Assembly (NCBI RefSeq): GCF_000754095.2
Contig: NZ_JQSG02000003.1
Location: 649,401-713,400 of the forward strand
Direction: 5' to 3'
DNA from: Acidihalobacter prosperus
GTDB lineage: Bacteria; Pseudomonadota; Gammaproteobacteria; DSM-5130; Acidihalobacteraceae
Length of the DNA: 64,000 nt
Position 1 is the first letter of the stretch. Every line of letters starts with the position of its first letter. Shown piece after piece: positions 15,281 through 26,709 of the stretch. The notes under the pieces are model-generated. The model was not told the DNA's origin, did not search any database, and was given only the letters and a program-made list of their open reading frames with translations. The position numbers and the translations under genes were made by a program.

Positions 15281-17562
15281 TGAAACGTCTCCTGCCGATT
15301 CTGCTCGCCCTCTTCCTGCTGCCGGTCGCCGCACTGGCCGAACAGGATGCCGCCGGCAACGTGCTGCCGCCGGAACAGGCCTTCCCCGCCAGCGCCACCG
15401 CGCTGTCCGCGAACAGCGTCGCAATACGCTGGGAGACCGTCCCCGGACACTATCTGTACCGCGACAAGTTCAGCTTCAAGAGCGAGACTCCCGGCATCAC
15501 CCTCGGCACGCCGCGCATACCCGCCGGCAAGACGAAGCACGACGAAACCTTCGGCACGGTCGAGGTCTTCACCCATCCGGTCACGGTGCGCCTGCCCATC
15601 ACCCGCGCCGCCGGCGCGCCCGACACCCTGACGCTGGAGGCGACCGCGCAGGGCTGCGCCGAGCAGAGCGTGTGCTACCCACCGTTCGCCCAGACTCTCA
15701 AAATCGCCCTGCCTGCGACTCAGGCGAACGCCGGTAGCAACGGCAAGAACGGGCTCGCGGCGCTTACCGCCAACCTCAACAACGAAGCCCAGGGTCAATT
15801 CCTGCAGCCCGAGCAAGCCTTCAAGTTCTCGCTGCAGACCGACGCCGACGGCGACCTCGTCGCGCACTGGGACGTCGCGCCCGGCTACCACCTCTACCGC
15901 GACCAGATCAAATTCGCTCTCGAACAGGGCAAGGGCCTGAGTCTTGGCCAGTTCAAGCTGCCGCCCGGCAAAACGGTCGACGACCCGATTCTCGGCAAGC
16001 AGGTGGTCTACGAGCATCCCTTCGACGTCCGCCTGCCGATCACCCGCGCGCAGGGCGCGGCTGACAAGGGCGTGCTCAAGGTTCACTATCAGGGCTGCGC
16101 CGACAAGGGCATATGCTACGCGCCGATCACCAAGACCGTCGATTTCAGCCTCAAGCCCGGCGGCGGCGGTGCCGCAGCGGGTTCGACGAGCGCCGGCGCA
16201 GCAACCGCGCAGTCGGGAACGGCCACCAACGGCAGCAGCAGCGAGCAGGACCGGCTTGCCGCCTTTCTGCTGCACAAGCCTCTGTGGATGAGCCTTGGGC
16301 TGTTCTTCCTGCTCGGCCTGGGCCTTGCCTTCACGCCCTGCATCTTCCCGCTGTTTCCGATCCTGTCGGGCATCATCGTCGGCCAGCGCGAAACCCCCAG
16401 CCCGAGCCGCACCTTCATGCTGTCGCTGGTGTACGTGCTCGCGATGGCGCTGACCTACACGGTCGCCGGCGTCGTCGTGGGACTGACCGGCGCCGGCATC
16501 CAGGCCTGGTTCCAGAACCCCTGGGTACTCTCGGCCTTCGCCGCCATTTTCGTCCTGCTGTCGCTGTCGATGTTCGGTTTCTACGACCTGCAGATGCCGA
16601 ATTTCATCCAGAGCCGCGTGACCGAGATCAGCAACCGCCAGCAGGGCGGATCGCTGATCGGCGTGGGCGTGATGGGCTTTCTCTCCGCACTCATCGTCGG
16701 CCCTTGCGTGACCGCCCCCCTGGTCGCCACCCTGATCGTGATTGCCAATACCGGCGACGCACTGCTTGGCGGCCTGAGCCTGTTCGCGCTCAGCATGGGC
16801 ATGGGACTGCCGCTGCTGATCGTGTGCACGGCCTGCGGGCGCTTCCTGCCCAAGGCCGGCCCCTGGATGGACGGCATCAAGGGCGCCTTTGGCGTGCTGA
16901 TGCTCGGCGTCGCCATCTGGATGCTCTCGCGCTTCCTGCCGGGATGGTCGATCGCCCTTTTGACCGGCCTGCTGCTGGTCGCCTCCAGCGTCTATCTCGG
17001 CGCCTTCGACCCCGTGCGCACCGGCGTGTCCGGATGGCACAAGCTGTGGAAGGGCCTGGGCATCGTGCTCGCCCTCTGGGGCGTGCTGATTCTGGTCGGC
17101 GTCGCCGCCGGCGGCGGCAGCGTATTCACGCCTCTGCAGGGATTGTCCGTCGGCAGCGCGAGCGTTGGCGGCGGCGGACAGTCCGCGGCCGAAAACCACG
17201 GGCTCGCCTTCAAGCGCGTCAAGAGCGTCGCCGACCTCGATCAGGCTCTGGCGGCGGCCAAGGGCAAACCCGTGATGCTCGACTTCTACGCCGACTGGTG
17301 CGTCTCCTGCAAGGAACTCGAGGCCTACACCTTCTCCAACCCCAAGGTGCAGCAGGCGTTATCGGGATTCGTGCTGCTACAGGCCGACGTCACCGCCAAT
17401 AACGCCGCCGACAAGGCCCTGCTCAAACGCTTCGGCCTGTTCGGCCCCCCCGGCATCATCTTCTTCAACGCCCAAGGCCGGGAACAGCGCGCATTGCAGG
17501 TCGTCGGCTATATGCCGCCCGGGGATTTCGTCAAGCACGTGCGCAAGGCCGCCGACAGTTGA
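15277..17562 (+). CDS. dsbD: DsbD thiol:disulfide interchange protein with duplicated N-terminal domain
   Basis: 761 residues against about 565 in E. coli. After a signal peptide (1-21) come two DsbD-alpha domains, about 28-147 and 174-292, each with its own cysteine pair (GCAEQSVCYPP, Cys127/133; GCADKGICYAP, Cys274/280). A Gly/Ser/Ala linker leads to the eight-span core with its paired cysteines (TPCIFPLFP near 355; IVGPCVTAPL) and a C-terminal thioredoxin domain (DWCVSCK). DsbD moves electrons from cytoplasmic thioredoxin to periplasmic thiols. Two tandem ATGs at the start are equivalent. The doubled output domain may serve two client sets. Confidence 0.95.
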   Translation: MMKRLLPILLALFLLPVAALAEQDAAGNVLPPEQAFPASATALSANSVAIRWETVPGHYLYRDKFSFKSETPGITLGTPRIPAGKTKHDETFGTVEVFTHPVTVRLPITRAAGAPDTLTLEATAQGCAEQSVCYPPFAQTLKIALPATQANAGSNGKNGLAALTANLNNEAQGQFLQPEQAFKFSLQTDADGDLVAHWDVAPGYHLYRDQIKFALEQGKGLSLGQFKLPPGKTVDDPILGKQVVYEHPFDVRLPITRAQGAADKGVLKVHYQGCADKGICYAPITKTVDFSLKPGGGGAAAGSTSAGAATAQSGTATNGSSSEQDRLAAFLLHKPLWMSLGLFFLLGLGLAFTPCIFPLFPILSGIIVGQRETPSPSRTFMLSLVYVLAMALTYTVAGVVVGLTGAGIQAWFQNPWVLSAFAAIFVLLSLSMFGFYDLQMPNFIQSRVTEISNRQQGGSLIGVGVMGFLSALIVGPCVTAPLVATLIVIANTGDALLGGLSLFALSMGMGLPLLIVCTACGRFLPKAGPWMDGIKGAFGVLMLGVAIWMLSRFLPGWSIALLTGLLLVASSVYLGAFDPVRTGVSGWHKLWKGLGIVLALWGVLILVGVAAGGGSVFTPLQGLSVGSASVGGGGQSAAENHGLAFKRVKSVADLDQALAAAKGKPVMLDFYADWCVSCKELEAYTFSNPKVQQALSGFVLLQADVTANNAADKALLKRFGLFGPPGIIFFNAQGREQRALQVVGYMPPGDFVKHVRKAADS

Positions 17563-17703
17563 GCCTGCCGGCAAGGGTGCGCCCCGCCCACCCGACGGGA
17601 AAACGCGCGCGAACGTCGGTTATTTTGCAGCGAACTGGACAGTTCATGCCGAATTCGGCACAATCCGGCGCTATTCAAGCTGTACGTGCCAGCATCGCCG
17701 CAC

Positions 17704-18156
17704 ATGTCGCGACTCCTACTTATCAACGGCCCCAACCTGAACCTGCTCGGCAAGCGCGAGCCCGGCGTGTACGGACATACCGGGCTCGATGCCATCGTCG
17801 ATGACGCCACCAGGCAGGCGCAATCGCTGGGCCACGAACTGCTCCATTTCCAGTCCAATCACGAAGGCGCGCTGGTCGACCGCATCCAGCAGGCGGCCAC
17901 CGAATCGGTTGACTACATCCTGATCAACCCCGCAGCCTACACGCACACCAGCGTGGCCTTGCGCGACGCGCTGCTCGCCACTGGCATCCCCTTCATCGAG
18001 ATTCATCTGTCCAATGTCCATGCGCGCGAGCCCTTCCGTGCCCACTCCTACCTCTCGGACGTCGCACGAGGCGTGATCAGCGGTTTCGGCCCGCTCGGCT
18101 ATCGGCTGGCCGTCGCGGCCGCGGCCGACGCGCTCGGACAACCACTCAAACAATAA
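17704..18156 (+). CDS. aroQ: Type II 3-dehydroquinate dehydratase
   Basis: 150 residues with [20 protein letters not shown] at the start, the catalytic-loop tyrosine in this block, [16 protein letters not shown] with the active-site histidine region, and [15 protein letters not shown]. It converts 3-dehydroquinate to 3-dehydroshikimate. The ATG at 17704 matches the family start; a GTG 18 nt upstream is in frame. It lies 9 bp before accB, a common gene order in gammaproteobacteria. Confidence 0.96.
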   Translation: MSRLLLINGPNLNLLGKREPGVYGHTGLDAIVDDATRQAQSLGHELLHFQSNHEGALVDRIQQAATESVDYILINPAAYTHTSVALRDALLATGIPFIEIHLSNVHAREPFRAHSYLSDVARGVISGFGPLGYRLAVAAAADALGQPLKQ

Positions 18157-18165
18157 GGCTTCAGT

Positions 18166-18624
18166 ATGGATATCCGCAAAGTCAAAAAGCTCATCGAACT
18201 GCTCGAATCCTCCGGCATCGCCGAAATCGAGATCAAGGAGGGCGAGGAATCCGTGCGCATCAGCCGCCAGGCCACCCAAGGCGCAGCGCCGATCGCCTAT
18301 GCGCCCGCGCCGGCGGCGGCCGCTCCCGCCACCGGCGCCACTGCGCTCCTGCATGCCGAAGCATCCGAAAACTCATCGGCGATACCGGACGGTCAGCGTG
18401 TCGTTTCGCCCATGGTGGGCACGTTCTACCGGGCGTCCTCGCCGGGCGCCCCGCCCTTCGTCGAGATCGGCCAAAACGTTGCCGTCGGCGATACGCTGTG
18501 CATCATCGAGGCGATGAAGATGCTCAATCAGATCGAGGCCGAACAGGCCGGCGTCGTCAAGGCGATCCTGGTGGAAAACGGCCAGCCGGTGGAATACGGC
18601 GAACCCCTTTTCGTCATCGGCTAA
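18166..18624 (+). CDS. accB: Biotin carboxyl carrier protein of acetyl-CoA carboxylase
   Basis: 152 residues: an N-terminal [20 protein letters not shown] segment, an Ala/Pro-rich linker (about 40-62) and the biotinyl domain with EAMKM (biotinyl-Lys118). It carries CO2 on biotin between the AccC and AccAD active sites in fatty-acid synthesis. It sits 17 bp before accC. Confidence 0.97.
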   Translation: MDIRKVKKLIELLESSGIAEIEIKEGEESVRISRQATQGAAPIAYAPAPAAAAPATGATALLHAEASENSSAIPDGQRVVSPMVGTFYRASSPGAPPFVEIGQNVAVGDTLCIIEAMKMLNQIEAEQAGVVKAILVENGQPVEYGEPLFVIG

Positions 18625-18641
18625 GGGATACGCACCCGATC

Positions 18642-19982
18642 ATGCTCAAGAAAGTCGTCATCGCCAACCGCGGCGAAATCGCGCTGCGCATCCTGCGCGC
18701 CTGCCGCGAACTCGGCATCAAGACCGTCGCCGTCCACTCCGAAGCCGACCGCGATCTCAAGCACGTTCGTCTGGCCGACGAATCCGTCTGCATCGGCCCC
18801 GCCTCGTCCACCGAGAGCTATCTCAACATCCCGGCCCTCATCAGCGCGGCCGAGGTGACCGACGCGGTCGCCATCCATCCCGGCTATGGCTTCCTCGCGG
18901 AAAACGCCGATTTTGCCGAGCGCGTGGAATCGAGCGGCTTCATCTTCATCGGCCCCAAGGCGGAAACCATCCGCCTGATGGGCGACAAGGTCTCCGCCAA
19001 ACATGCCATGAAGGCCGCCGGGGTCCCCTGCGTACCCGGTTCCGACGGTCCGCTCGACGATGACGCCGACACCAATCTTCGCCTTGCCCGCGAGATCGGT
19101 TTCCCGGTCATCATCAAGGCTGCGGGCGGCGGCGGCGGGCGCGGCATGCGTGTGGTGCACTCCGAGGCCAGCCTGCTCAACGCCATCGCCATGACCCGAG
19201 CCGAGGCGCAGGGCGCCTTCGGCAATCCCACCGTCTACATGGAGAAGTTCCTCGAGGCTCCCCGCCACGTGGAATTCCAGATGCTCGCCGACCACCACGG
19301 CAATGCCGTTCACCTGGGCGAGCGCGACTGCTCGATGCAGCGGCGCCACCAAAAGGTCGTGGAGGAAGCACCGGCCCCCGGCATCGGCGAGCGCGAACGC
19401 AGCAAGCTCGGCGAGCGCCTGGCCGAAGCCTGTCGCAAGATCGGTTACCGCGGCGCCGGCACCTTCGAGTTCCTGTACGAGAACGGCGAGTTCTATTTCA
19501 TCGAAATGAATACCCGCGTACAGGTCGAGCACCCGGTGACGGAAATGATCACCGGCATCGACATCGTGCGCATGCAGCTGCTGATCGCCGGCGGCGAGCC
19601 GCTGCCGTTCCGGCAAAAGGACATCCAATTCCGGGGGCACGCGATCGAATGCCGGATCAATGCGGAGGATCCGCAGAATTTCCTCCCCTCGCCCGGCACG
19701 ATCACCCAGTATCACGCGCCAGGCGGACCGGGCATCCGCGTCGACTCGCATATTTACAACGGCTATCGCGTGCCGCCGAACTACGATTCGCTGATCGGCA
19801 AGCTGATCGCCTATGGCGAGACCCGCGAGACCGCCATCGCCCGCATGCGCGGCGCCCTGCAGGAAATCGTGGTCGACGGCATCAAGACCAACATCCCCCT
19901 GCATCAGGACATCATTTCTGACGCCGCCTTCGTCAAGGGCGGCACCAACATCCACTATCTGGAAAAAAAGCTGGGCCTGTAA
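18642..19982 (+). CDS. accC: Biotin carboxylase, acetyl-CoA carboxylase subunit
   Basis: 446 residues starting [20 protein letters not shown]. It has the ATP-grasp glycine-rich loop ([13 protein letters not shown]) and the [14 protein letters not shown] catalytic block. Full family length with no gaps. It carboxylates the biotin on AccB using bicarbonate and ATP, and is cotranscribed with accB. Confidence 0.98.
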   Translation: MLKKVVIANRGEIALRILRACRELGIKTVAVHSEADRDLKHVRLADESVCIGPASSTESYLNIPALISAAEVTDAVAIHPGYGFLAENADFAERVESSGFIFIGPKAETIRLMGDKVSAKHAMKAAGVPCVPGSDGPLDDDADTNLRLAREIGFPVIIKAAGGGGGRGMRVVHSEASLLNAIAMTRAEAQGAFGNPTVYMEKFLEAPRHVEFQMLADHHGNAVHLGERDCSMQRRHQKVVEEAPAPGIGERERSKLGERLAEACRKIGYRGAGTFEFLYENGEFYFIEMNTRVQVEHPVTEMITGIDIVRMQLLIAGGEPLPFRQKDIQFRGHAIECRINAEDPQNFLPSPGTITQYHAPGGPGIRVDSHIYNGYRVPPNYDSLIGKLIAYGETRETAIARMRGALQEIVVDGIKTNIPLHQDIISDAAFVKGGTNIHYLEKKLGL

Positions 19983-20047
19983 GACAGGGCCACCCGCCGC
20001 CGGCGAATACGCTCGGCGGCAGACCATCTCCGACCCCGTACACGCCC

Positions 20048-20932
20048 ATGCCTTGGCAGAACCTGATCATTACCGTCCCCGAACACCTCGCCGAGACGAT
20101 CGAGGCCCGCCTCGAAAGCGCGGGCGCGCTGTCGATGACCCTCGGCGATGCGGGCGACACACCGGTGCTCGAGCCCGGCCCCGGCGAAACCCCTCTGTGG
20201 CCGGAACTGAGCCTGACCGCGCTGTTTGCCGACGATATCGATCTCGCCCCCCTGGCCGCTGCGCTGCAAGCGGAATACGGGCTGGCCGCAAGCCCGCACG
20301 TGGCGGCCGTGCCGGATCAGGACTGGACCCGCGCATGGATGGACGATTTCAAACCCATGCAATTCGGCGCGCGCGTCTGGGTCTGTCCAAGTTGGTGCGA
20401 GCCGCCCGATCCGCACGCCGTCAACCTGAGGCTCGATCCCGGGCTGGCCTTCGGCACCGGCACCCACCCCACGACGGCGCTCTGCCTTAAGTGGCTCGAC
20501 GTCCACACGCATGACGGCGACCGCGTGCTCGACTTCGGCTGCGGCTCCGGCGTGCTCGCCATCGCCGCCCTGATGCTCGGCGCCGGCGAGGCCTGGGCGG
20601 TGGATATCGATCCGCAGGCGTTGACCGCCACCCGCGACAACGCGCGGCGCAACGACATCGCCGACGAGCGCCTGCACATCGGCCAGCCCGACGCGCCTGG
20701 CACCTGGCGGGCCGATCTCGTCGTCGCGAACATCCTGTCGGGCCCGCTGATCGCACTGGCCGACACGCTCTGCGCCCACGTCAGGCCAGGGGGCAGGCTG
20801 CTGCTCTCCGGCATACTCGAGACCCAGGCCGAGGCCACTGCGGCCGCCTACGCGGACCGCATCGACTGGGACGCCCCCGTCACGCAGGAGGGCTGGGTAC
20901 GCCTGTCGGGTCGGCGAATCGACGATGCTTGA
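20048..20932 (+). CDS. prmA: Ribosomal protein L11 methyltransferase
   Basis: 294 residues beginning MPWQNLIITV, with the GTGTHPTT and VLDFGCGSGVLAIAAL S-adenosylmethionine-binding motifs and the NILSGPLIALA motif. It trimethylates ribosomal protein L11. It follows accC by 65 bp, the usual neighbourhood. Confidence 0.96.
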   Translation: MPWQNLIITVPEHLAETIEARLESAGALSMTLGDAGDTPVLEPGPGETPLWPELSLTALFADDIDLAPLAAALQAEYGLAASPHVAAVPDQDWTRAWMDDFKPMQFGARVWVCPSWCEPPDPHAVNLRLDPGLAFGTGTHPTTALCLKWLDVHTHDGDRVLDFGCGSGVLAIAALMLGAGEAWAVDIDPQALTATRDNARRNDIADERLHIGQPDAPGTWRADLVVANILSGPLIALADTLCAHVRPGGRLLLSGILETQAEATAAAYADRIDWDAPVTQEGWVRLSGRRIDDA

Positions 20933-20976
20933 CGGGCTTTGCCGCCCGCGCGGCAGGCCGTATCCTTGAGGACACC

Positions 20977-21708
20977 ATGTACGTCGAATGTCCGCAGTGC
21001 CACGCCCTCTACCGCATCAGCCGCCACCAACTCACGGCCGCCGACGGCTGGGTGCGCTGCGGCGAATGCCAGCATGTATTCGAGGCCCGGGAAACGCTCT
21101 CGGACGAAGACGAACATCACCCGCAATTACCGCTAGGCTACCCGGACCCGCCCGCCGCCGAGTCTGGCGCACCCGTCGCGACGGCACCGCTGGACACCGG
21201 CGACGACGCCGTAGCGGCATCGAAACGGCCACGCGGCTGGCTTGCCACCCTGGCGTGGAGCCTCGGCATCCTCGCCCTGCTTGCCCTGCTCGCCGGCCAG
21301 TACCTGCTCAGCGTCCGCGACCAGCTGGCGCAGACGCCGGCGCTGCGCCCCTGGCTCGCGCAGCTCTGCGAACTGCGCGGCTGCACCCTGCCGCCCCTAC
21401 GGGCTCTGAACCGCATCGAACTGATCAGCCGCAACGTGTTCACGCACCCCAATATCGCGCATGCACTGATGCTCACGGCCACCATCGACAATACCGCCCC
21501 CTTCCCGCAACCGTATCCCGTGCTGCAGATCAGCTTCTCCAATCTGCAGGGCAAGACCGTTGCCATCGGCCGCTTCAAACCCGCCCAATATCTGCCGCCG
21601 GACATCAATCCGCGGCAATCCATGCCCCCCGACACGCCGATTGCGATCAGCGTTTCCTTCAAGGATCCGGGGCCGCAGGCGGTCAGCTACGAATTCAGCT
21701 TTCATTGA
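20977..21708 (+). CDS. Zinc-ribbon / DUF3426 membrane protein
   Basis: 243 residues. The N-terminus is an MJ0042-type zinc ribbon (CPQC at 5-8, CGEC at 28-31), followed by a charged linker, one membrane span (about 88-112) and a C-terminal DUF3426 domain presumed outside the cytoplasm. GAGGA just upstream favours this ATG over a TTG 48 nt earlier. The family commonly sits between prmA and dusB-fis in gammaproteobacteria; its function is unknown. Confidence 0.85.
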   Translation: MYVECPQCHALYRISRHQLTAADGWVRCGECQHVFEARETLSDEDEHHPQLPLGYPDPPAAESGAPVATAPLDTGDDAVAASKRPRGWLATLAWSLGILALLALLAGQYLLSVRDQLAQTPALRPWLAQLCELRGCTLPPLRALNRIELISRNVFTHPNIAHALMLTATIDNTAPFPQPYPVLQISFSNLQGKTVAIGRFKPAQYLPPDINPRQSMPPDTPIAISVSFKDPGPQAVSYEFSFH

Positions 21709-21791
21709 GGCGGCGCAAGGCGTCCACCTGCTTTACAATCCCCACCCGCTCAACTATGTTTTTTCGATTCCCCGTGACGACCCCGACGCAC

Positions 21792-22793
21792 ATGCAGATC
21801 GGCGCCCATGCCATTTCCAACCGGTTGATCCTCGCGCCCATGGCCGGGGTCACCGATCAGCCGTTCCGCAATCTGTGCCGAAGGCTGGGCGCCGGCATGG
21901 CGGTCTCCGAAATGGTCACCGTGCGCCCCGAACTCCGCGCCAGCGACAAGACCCGGCACCGACTCGATCACGCCGGCGAAACCGGCATTCGCAGCGTCCA
22001 GATCGCCGGCGCCGACCCGTCGATGATGGCCGAGGCCGCGCGCGTGAACGCCGCCGAAGGCGCCCAGATCATCGACATCAACATGGGCTGTCCCGCCAAG
22101 AAGGTGTGCAGCAAGGCGGCCGGCTCCGCGTTGATGCGCGACGAGGCGCTGGTGAAGCGCATTCTCGAAGCCGTGGTCGACGCCGTCGACATCCCGGTCA
22201 CGCTCAAAATCCGCACCGGCTGGTCGCCCGAACACCGCAACGCGGTGGTCGTCGCCCGCATCGCCGAAGCCGCCGGCATTCGCGCGCTCGCGGTGCACGG
22301 TCGCACCCGTGCCTGCCGCTTCGAGGGACACGCGGAATACGGTACCATCCGCGCCGTCAAGCGGGCGGTCGGTATCCCGGTCATCGCCAATGGCGATATC
22401 GACAGCCCGCAACGGGCCCTTTCGGTGCTTGAGGCAAGCGAAGCCGACGCCCTCATGATCGGCCGGGCCGCTCAGGGCAACCCCTGGATATTCCGTGAGA
22501 TCGATCATTTCCTGCGGACCGGCGAGACCGGGGGAGCCGCCGACGCGGACGAAACCCGCGAAACGCTGCTGGAACACGTGCAGGCCCTGTACCGGTTCTA
22601 CGGCGAAGCGCGCGGTTACAGGGTCGCACGCAAGCACATCGACTGGTATCTTAAGACGATCACAATCAATACAGCACGTCACGGCATTGCCGATTGGCGC
22701 GCACGCATACTGAGCGCCGAGGGCAGCGCCGCGCAGTACCGCCTGCTCGAGTCCTTTTTCCGGAACAGCCATTCAAGGGGGCTTGCCGCATGA
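21792..22793 (+). CDS. dusB: tRNA-dihydrouridine synthase B
   Basis: 333 residues aligning from MQIGAHAISNRLILAPMAG with DusB. It contains MGCPAKKV with the catalytic cysteine, KIRTGW, HGRTRAC and the GRAAQGNPWIFREI FMN-site region. It reduces specific uridines in tRNA D-loops. An in-frame ATG 36 nt upstream is possible but lies before the family start. The stop overlaps the fis start by 4 bp; dusB-fis is a classic operon. Confidence 0.96.
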   Translation: MQIGAHAISNRLILAPMAGVTDQPFRNLCRRLGAGMAVSEMVTVRPELRASDKTRHRLDHAGETGIRSVQIAGADPSMMAEAARVNAAEGAQIIDINMGCPAKKVCSKAAGSALMRDEALVKRILEAVVDAVDIPVTLKIRTGWSPEHRNAVVVARIAEAAGIRALAVHGRTRACRFEGHAEYGTIRAVKRAVGIPVIANGDIDSPQRALSVLEASEADALMIGRAAQGNPWIFREIDHFLRTGETGGAADADETRETLLEHVQALYRFYGEARGYRVARKHIDWYLKTITINTARHGIADWRARILSAEGSAAQYRLLESFFRNSHSRGLAA

Positions 22794-23080
22794 ACGCACC
22801 ACCGTCGCAGAAACTGACCCGGTCTCTTGCGGATACGGCTGCTGCACATGCTCCCCCGCCGCTATCCGACGCGGTCAGAACCTCGCTCGAGCACTATTTC
22901 CAGACCCTGGACGGCCACGAGCCCAGCGACCTCTACCGCCTGGTTCTGGCCGAGGTCGAACGCCCGCTGCTGGAGGCCGTGCTGATCCAATGTCGCGGCA
23001 ACCAATGCCGGGCGGCCGCCTATCTCGGCATCAGCCGCGGCACGCTGCGCAAGAAGCTGCTCGACCACGGGCTCAACTGA
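22790..23080 (+). CDS. fis: Fis, nucleoid-associated regulator
   Basis: 96 residues. The C-terminal half has the Fis helix-turn-helix (NQCRAAAYLGISRGTLRKKL) preceded by the dimer helices (YRLVLAEVERPLLEAVL). The N-terminal 35 residues are variable, as usual. ATGA overlap with dusB. It bends DNA and adjusts rRNA and other growth-linked transcription. Confidence 0.94.
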   Translation: MNAPPSQKLTRSLADTAAAHAPPPLSDAVRTSLEHYFQTLDGHEPSDLYRLVLAEVERPLLEAVLIQCRGNQCRAAAYLGISRGTLRKKLLDHGLN

Positions 23081-23133
23081 GCGACACTCACCCCACCCGT
23101 CCCGACGGGCAAGACCGTAACCGGACGTCCCGG

Positions 23134-23139
23134 TATACT
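23134..23139 (+). promoter_or_regulatory. Candidate -10 box upstream of purH
   Basis: TATACT lies about 35 nt before the purH ATG in the 92-bp fis-purH gap. No good -35 hexamer is visible 17 bp upstream (AAGACC), so this is tentative. Confidence 0.35.
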
Positions 23140-23172
23140 GCGCGCTTTTCCTGAAGTGGCGGGGGTTCCTCC

Positions 23173-24741
<1,569 letters not shown>

Positions 24742-24764
24742 GGTGCAAGCGCTACGATGCGCTT

Positions 24765-26228
24765 ATGAACCCACCTCATGCAGCGAGGCCGGGGGGGCGG
24801 CAACAGCCCCCTTCATTCTGGTTAACGGACCTTCACCGACTGTTCTCGGCACGATTTGACACGCCGGCCGATGCATTCGACGCCTGCCTGGAGACCGGCT
24901 GCCGCCTGCTGAACGTCGAAACAGGCATCATCAGTCATGTAGACCGGGACGGGTATCGAATCGTCTGTTCGCGAAGCCCCTTGCAGGACATCCAGCCTGG
25001 CAGACTGGCCCAACTGACTGGCAGCGCCTACGAAGCCACGGTGCTTGAGGCCAGGACGCTCCGCTATATGGCGGATGCGGACACACCACTCCCGGACCAC
25101 CCGGCCTTCCCCGACGGAGTATCGCTGACAACGTTCATCAGCTCGCCCATCGGACTGGCCGGTTCCGTTTATGGCAGCCTCGACTTCGGCGATACGGGCG
25201 CGAATCCTTTGGCATTTACGCCAGACCAGGTCCTGCTTGTCGAATCGCTCGCCGGTTTCATCGCCCTGCACATCGAGCGCAAGGGCCGCGAAGAAGCCTA
25301 TGAGGAACTGGAGCGGCACCTAGGCGAACGCCAGGCCATATTGGACGCGAGCTTCAACCACTCGATCGTGGGCAAAGCCATCGTCGACGTGGGAAGCAGC
25401 CGCATCCTCGATGTCAATCGAGTCCTCGGCGACATGTTCGGGTATACGCGAGAAGAAATGATCGGCAACACCTTTGAGCGCTTTACCCATCCCGAAGACC
25501 GGGGCCTGACCGCACCGGAGATACGCAAGCTCATTCGCGGAAAATGCGACGCCTTCGAAATGGACAAGCGCTACCAGCATCAGGATGGTCGTACCATCGA
25601 GGCGCATGTCGCCATCGCCGTGATACGCGCCCCTGACCTGCAACCCCGCTATCTGATCGGCGAGGTTCTGGACGTTACCGAGCGCAAGGCTTCCGAGGCG
25701 GCCCTGCGCGAGGCACTGCAGGACCTCTCGCACCTGAGCATCACCGACGCCCTGACCGGTCTGCACAACCGCCGCAGTCTTGACGAGGTCATTGCCAAGG
25801 AAATCGCGCGCGCGCGTCGCTCGCATACCCCGCTGTCGCTGATCCTGCTCGATATCGACCATTTCAAGCGCTACAACGACACCTTCGGCCATCCGGCCGG
25901 AGATCAGGCACTGCGCCAGTCCGCGCGGCTGATCGTCGAATCCATCCGCACCACCGATTTGGCCGCCCGCTACGGCGGCGAGGAATTCGCCATCGTGCTG
26001 CCGGACACGCCCAGCGACCATGCCGCCACCCTGGCGGAACGCTGCCGCAGGGCCTTTCTCGACGAATCGTGGGAGCATCACGAACACCCGCTGACCGCGA
26101 GCTTCGGCGTTGCCGCGCTGGACGACGCCGCGGCGGACGGTGCGGTGCTGATCAGACGCGCCGACGAGGCGCTCTACGACGCCAAGGCCCAGGGGCGCAA
26201 CTGCGTCGTTGTCGCAGGACAGCCATAG
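24765..26228 (+). CDS. GAF-PAS-GGDEF diguanylate cyclase
   Basis: 487 residues, no membrane span. A GAF-like domain (about 20-175; SARFDTPADAFDACLETGCR), a PAS domain (about 180-315; HSIVGKAIVDVGSSRILDVN, ending in LDVTERKASE) and a GGDEF domain (about 325-485). The active-site loop is GGEEF, so cyclase activity is expected, and RTTD five residues ahead is an intact inhibitory I-site. It should make cyclic di-GMP in response to a cytoplasmic ligand sensed by GAF/PAS. It is the first gene of the block between purH and purD. Confidence 0.92.
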   Translation: MNPPHAARPGGRQQPPSFWLTDLHRLFSARFDTPADAFDACLETGCRLLNVETGIISHVDRDGYRIVCSRSPLQDIQPGRLAQLTGSAYEATVLEARTLRYMADADTPLPDHPAFPDGVSLTTFISSPIGLAGSVYGSLDFGDTGANPLAFTPDQVLLVESLAGFIALHIERKGREEAYEELERHLGERQAILDASFNHSIVGKAIVDVGSSRILDVNRVLGDMFGYTREEMIGNTFERFTHPEDRGLTAPEIRKLIRGKCDAFEMDKRYQHQDGRTIEAHVAIAVIRAPDLQPRYLIGEVLDVTERKASEAALREALQDLSHLSITDALTGLHNRRSLDEVIAKEIARARRSHTPLSLILLDIDHFKRYNDTFGHPAGDQALRQSARLIVESIRTTDLAARYGGEEFAIVLPDTPSDHAATLAERCRRAFLDESWEHHEHPLTASFGVAALDDAAADGAVLIRRADEALYDAKAQGRNCVVVAGQP

Positions 26229-26251
26229 CCGATCGCGCCAGGCCGCCGCGC

Positions 26252-26698
26252 TCAGAGCCTCGCGCCGCCGCGACGATGCTTGATCCGGCTGAGCAACAGC
26301 TTGCACTCGACCCGCAGCACGCCTTCGCGGGCGAACAGGCGCGCCTGGGTAAAGCGTTCCAGCGCCGGCATGTCGGCCGTCAGCACATGCACATGCAGGC
26401 TGGTCATGTCGCTCATCACGTACAGGCTCGCCACCTCGTCGCAGGCAGCCAGTTCCTCGGCAAGCTGCGGCAGCCATGCCGGCGTCGCCTGCACGTCGAG
26501 AAAGGCCGATATCCGCTTGTCCAGATACTCCGGATTGACGACCACCGTGAAATTCTCGATCACGCCCTGTTCGCGCAGACGCTGCACGCGCTCGCGCACG
26601 CTCGCTCGCGAGATGCCTAGCGCGCGTGCGATTTCGGCATAGGACGCACGCCCGTCCTCGACCAGTCTAGCCAGAATGTCGTGATCGATCGCGTCCAT
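26252..26698 (-). CDS. Lrp/AsnC-family transcriptional regulator
   Basis: 148 residues: N-terminal helix-turn-helix (MDAIDHDILARLVEDGR, AEIARALGISRASVRERVQ) and a C-terminal RAM/effector-binding domain. It is the last gene of a minus-strand unit, 11 bp after the TauE-like gene, and probably controls that unit with an amino acid or related small molecule as effector. Convergent with the GGDEF gene. Confidence 0.92.
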   Translation of the reverse strand: MDAIDHDILARLVEDGRASYAEIARALGISRASVRERVQRLREQGVIENFTVVVNPEYLDKRISAFLDVQATPAWLPQLAEELAACDEVASLYVMSDMTSLHVHVLTADMPALERFTQARLFAREGVLRVECKLLLSRIKHRRGGARL

Positions 26699-26709
26699 CG
26701 CCCCGCGGC

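Noticed and set aside
15247..17199. A 650-codon open frame antisense to dsbD
   Set aside because: Composition (runs of Gly, Gln, Ala, Arg) and lack of motifs mark it as antisense to the clear DsbD gene.
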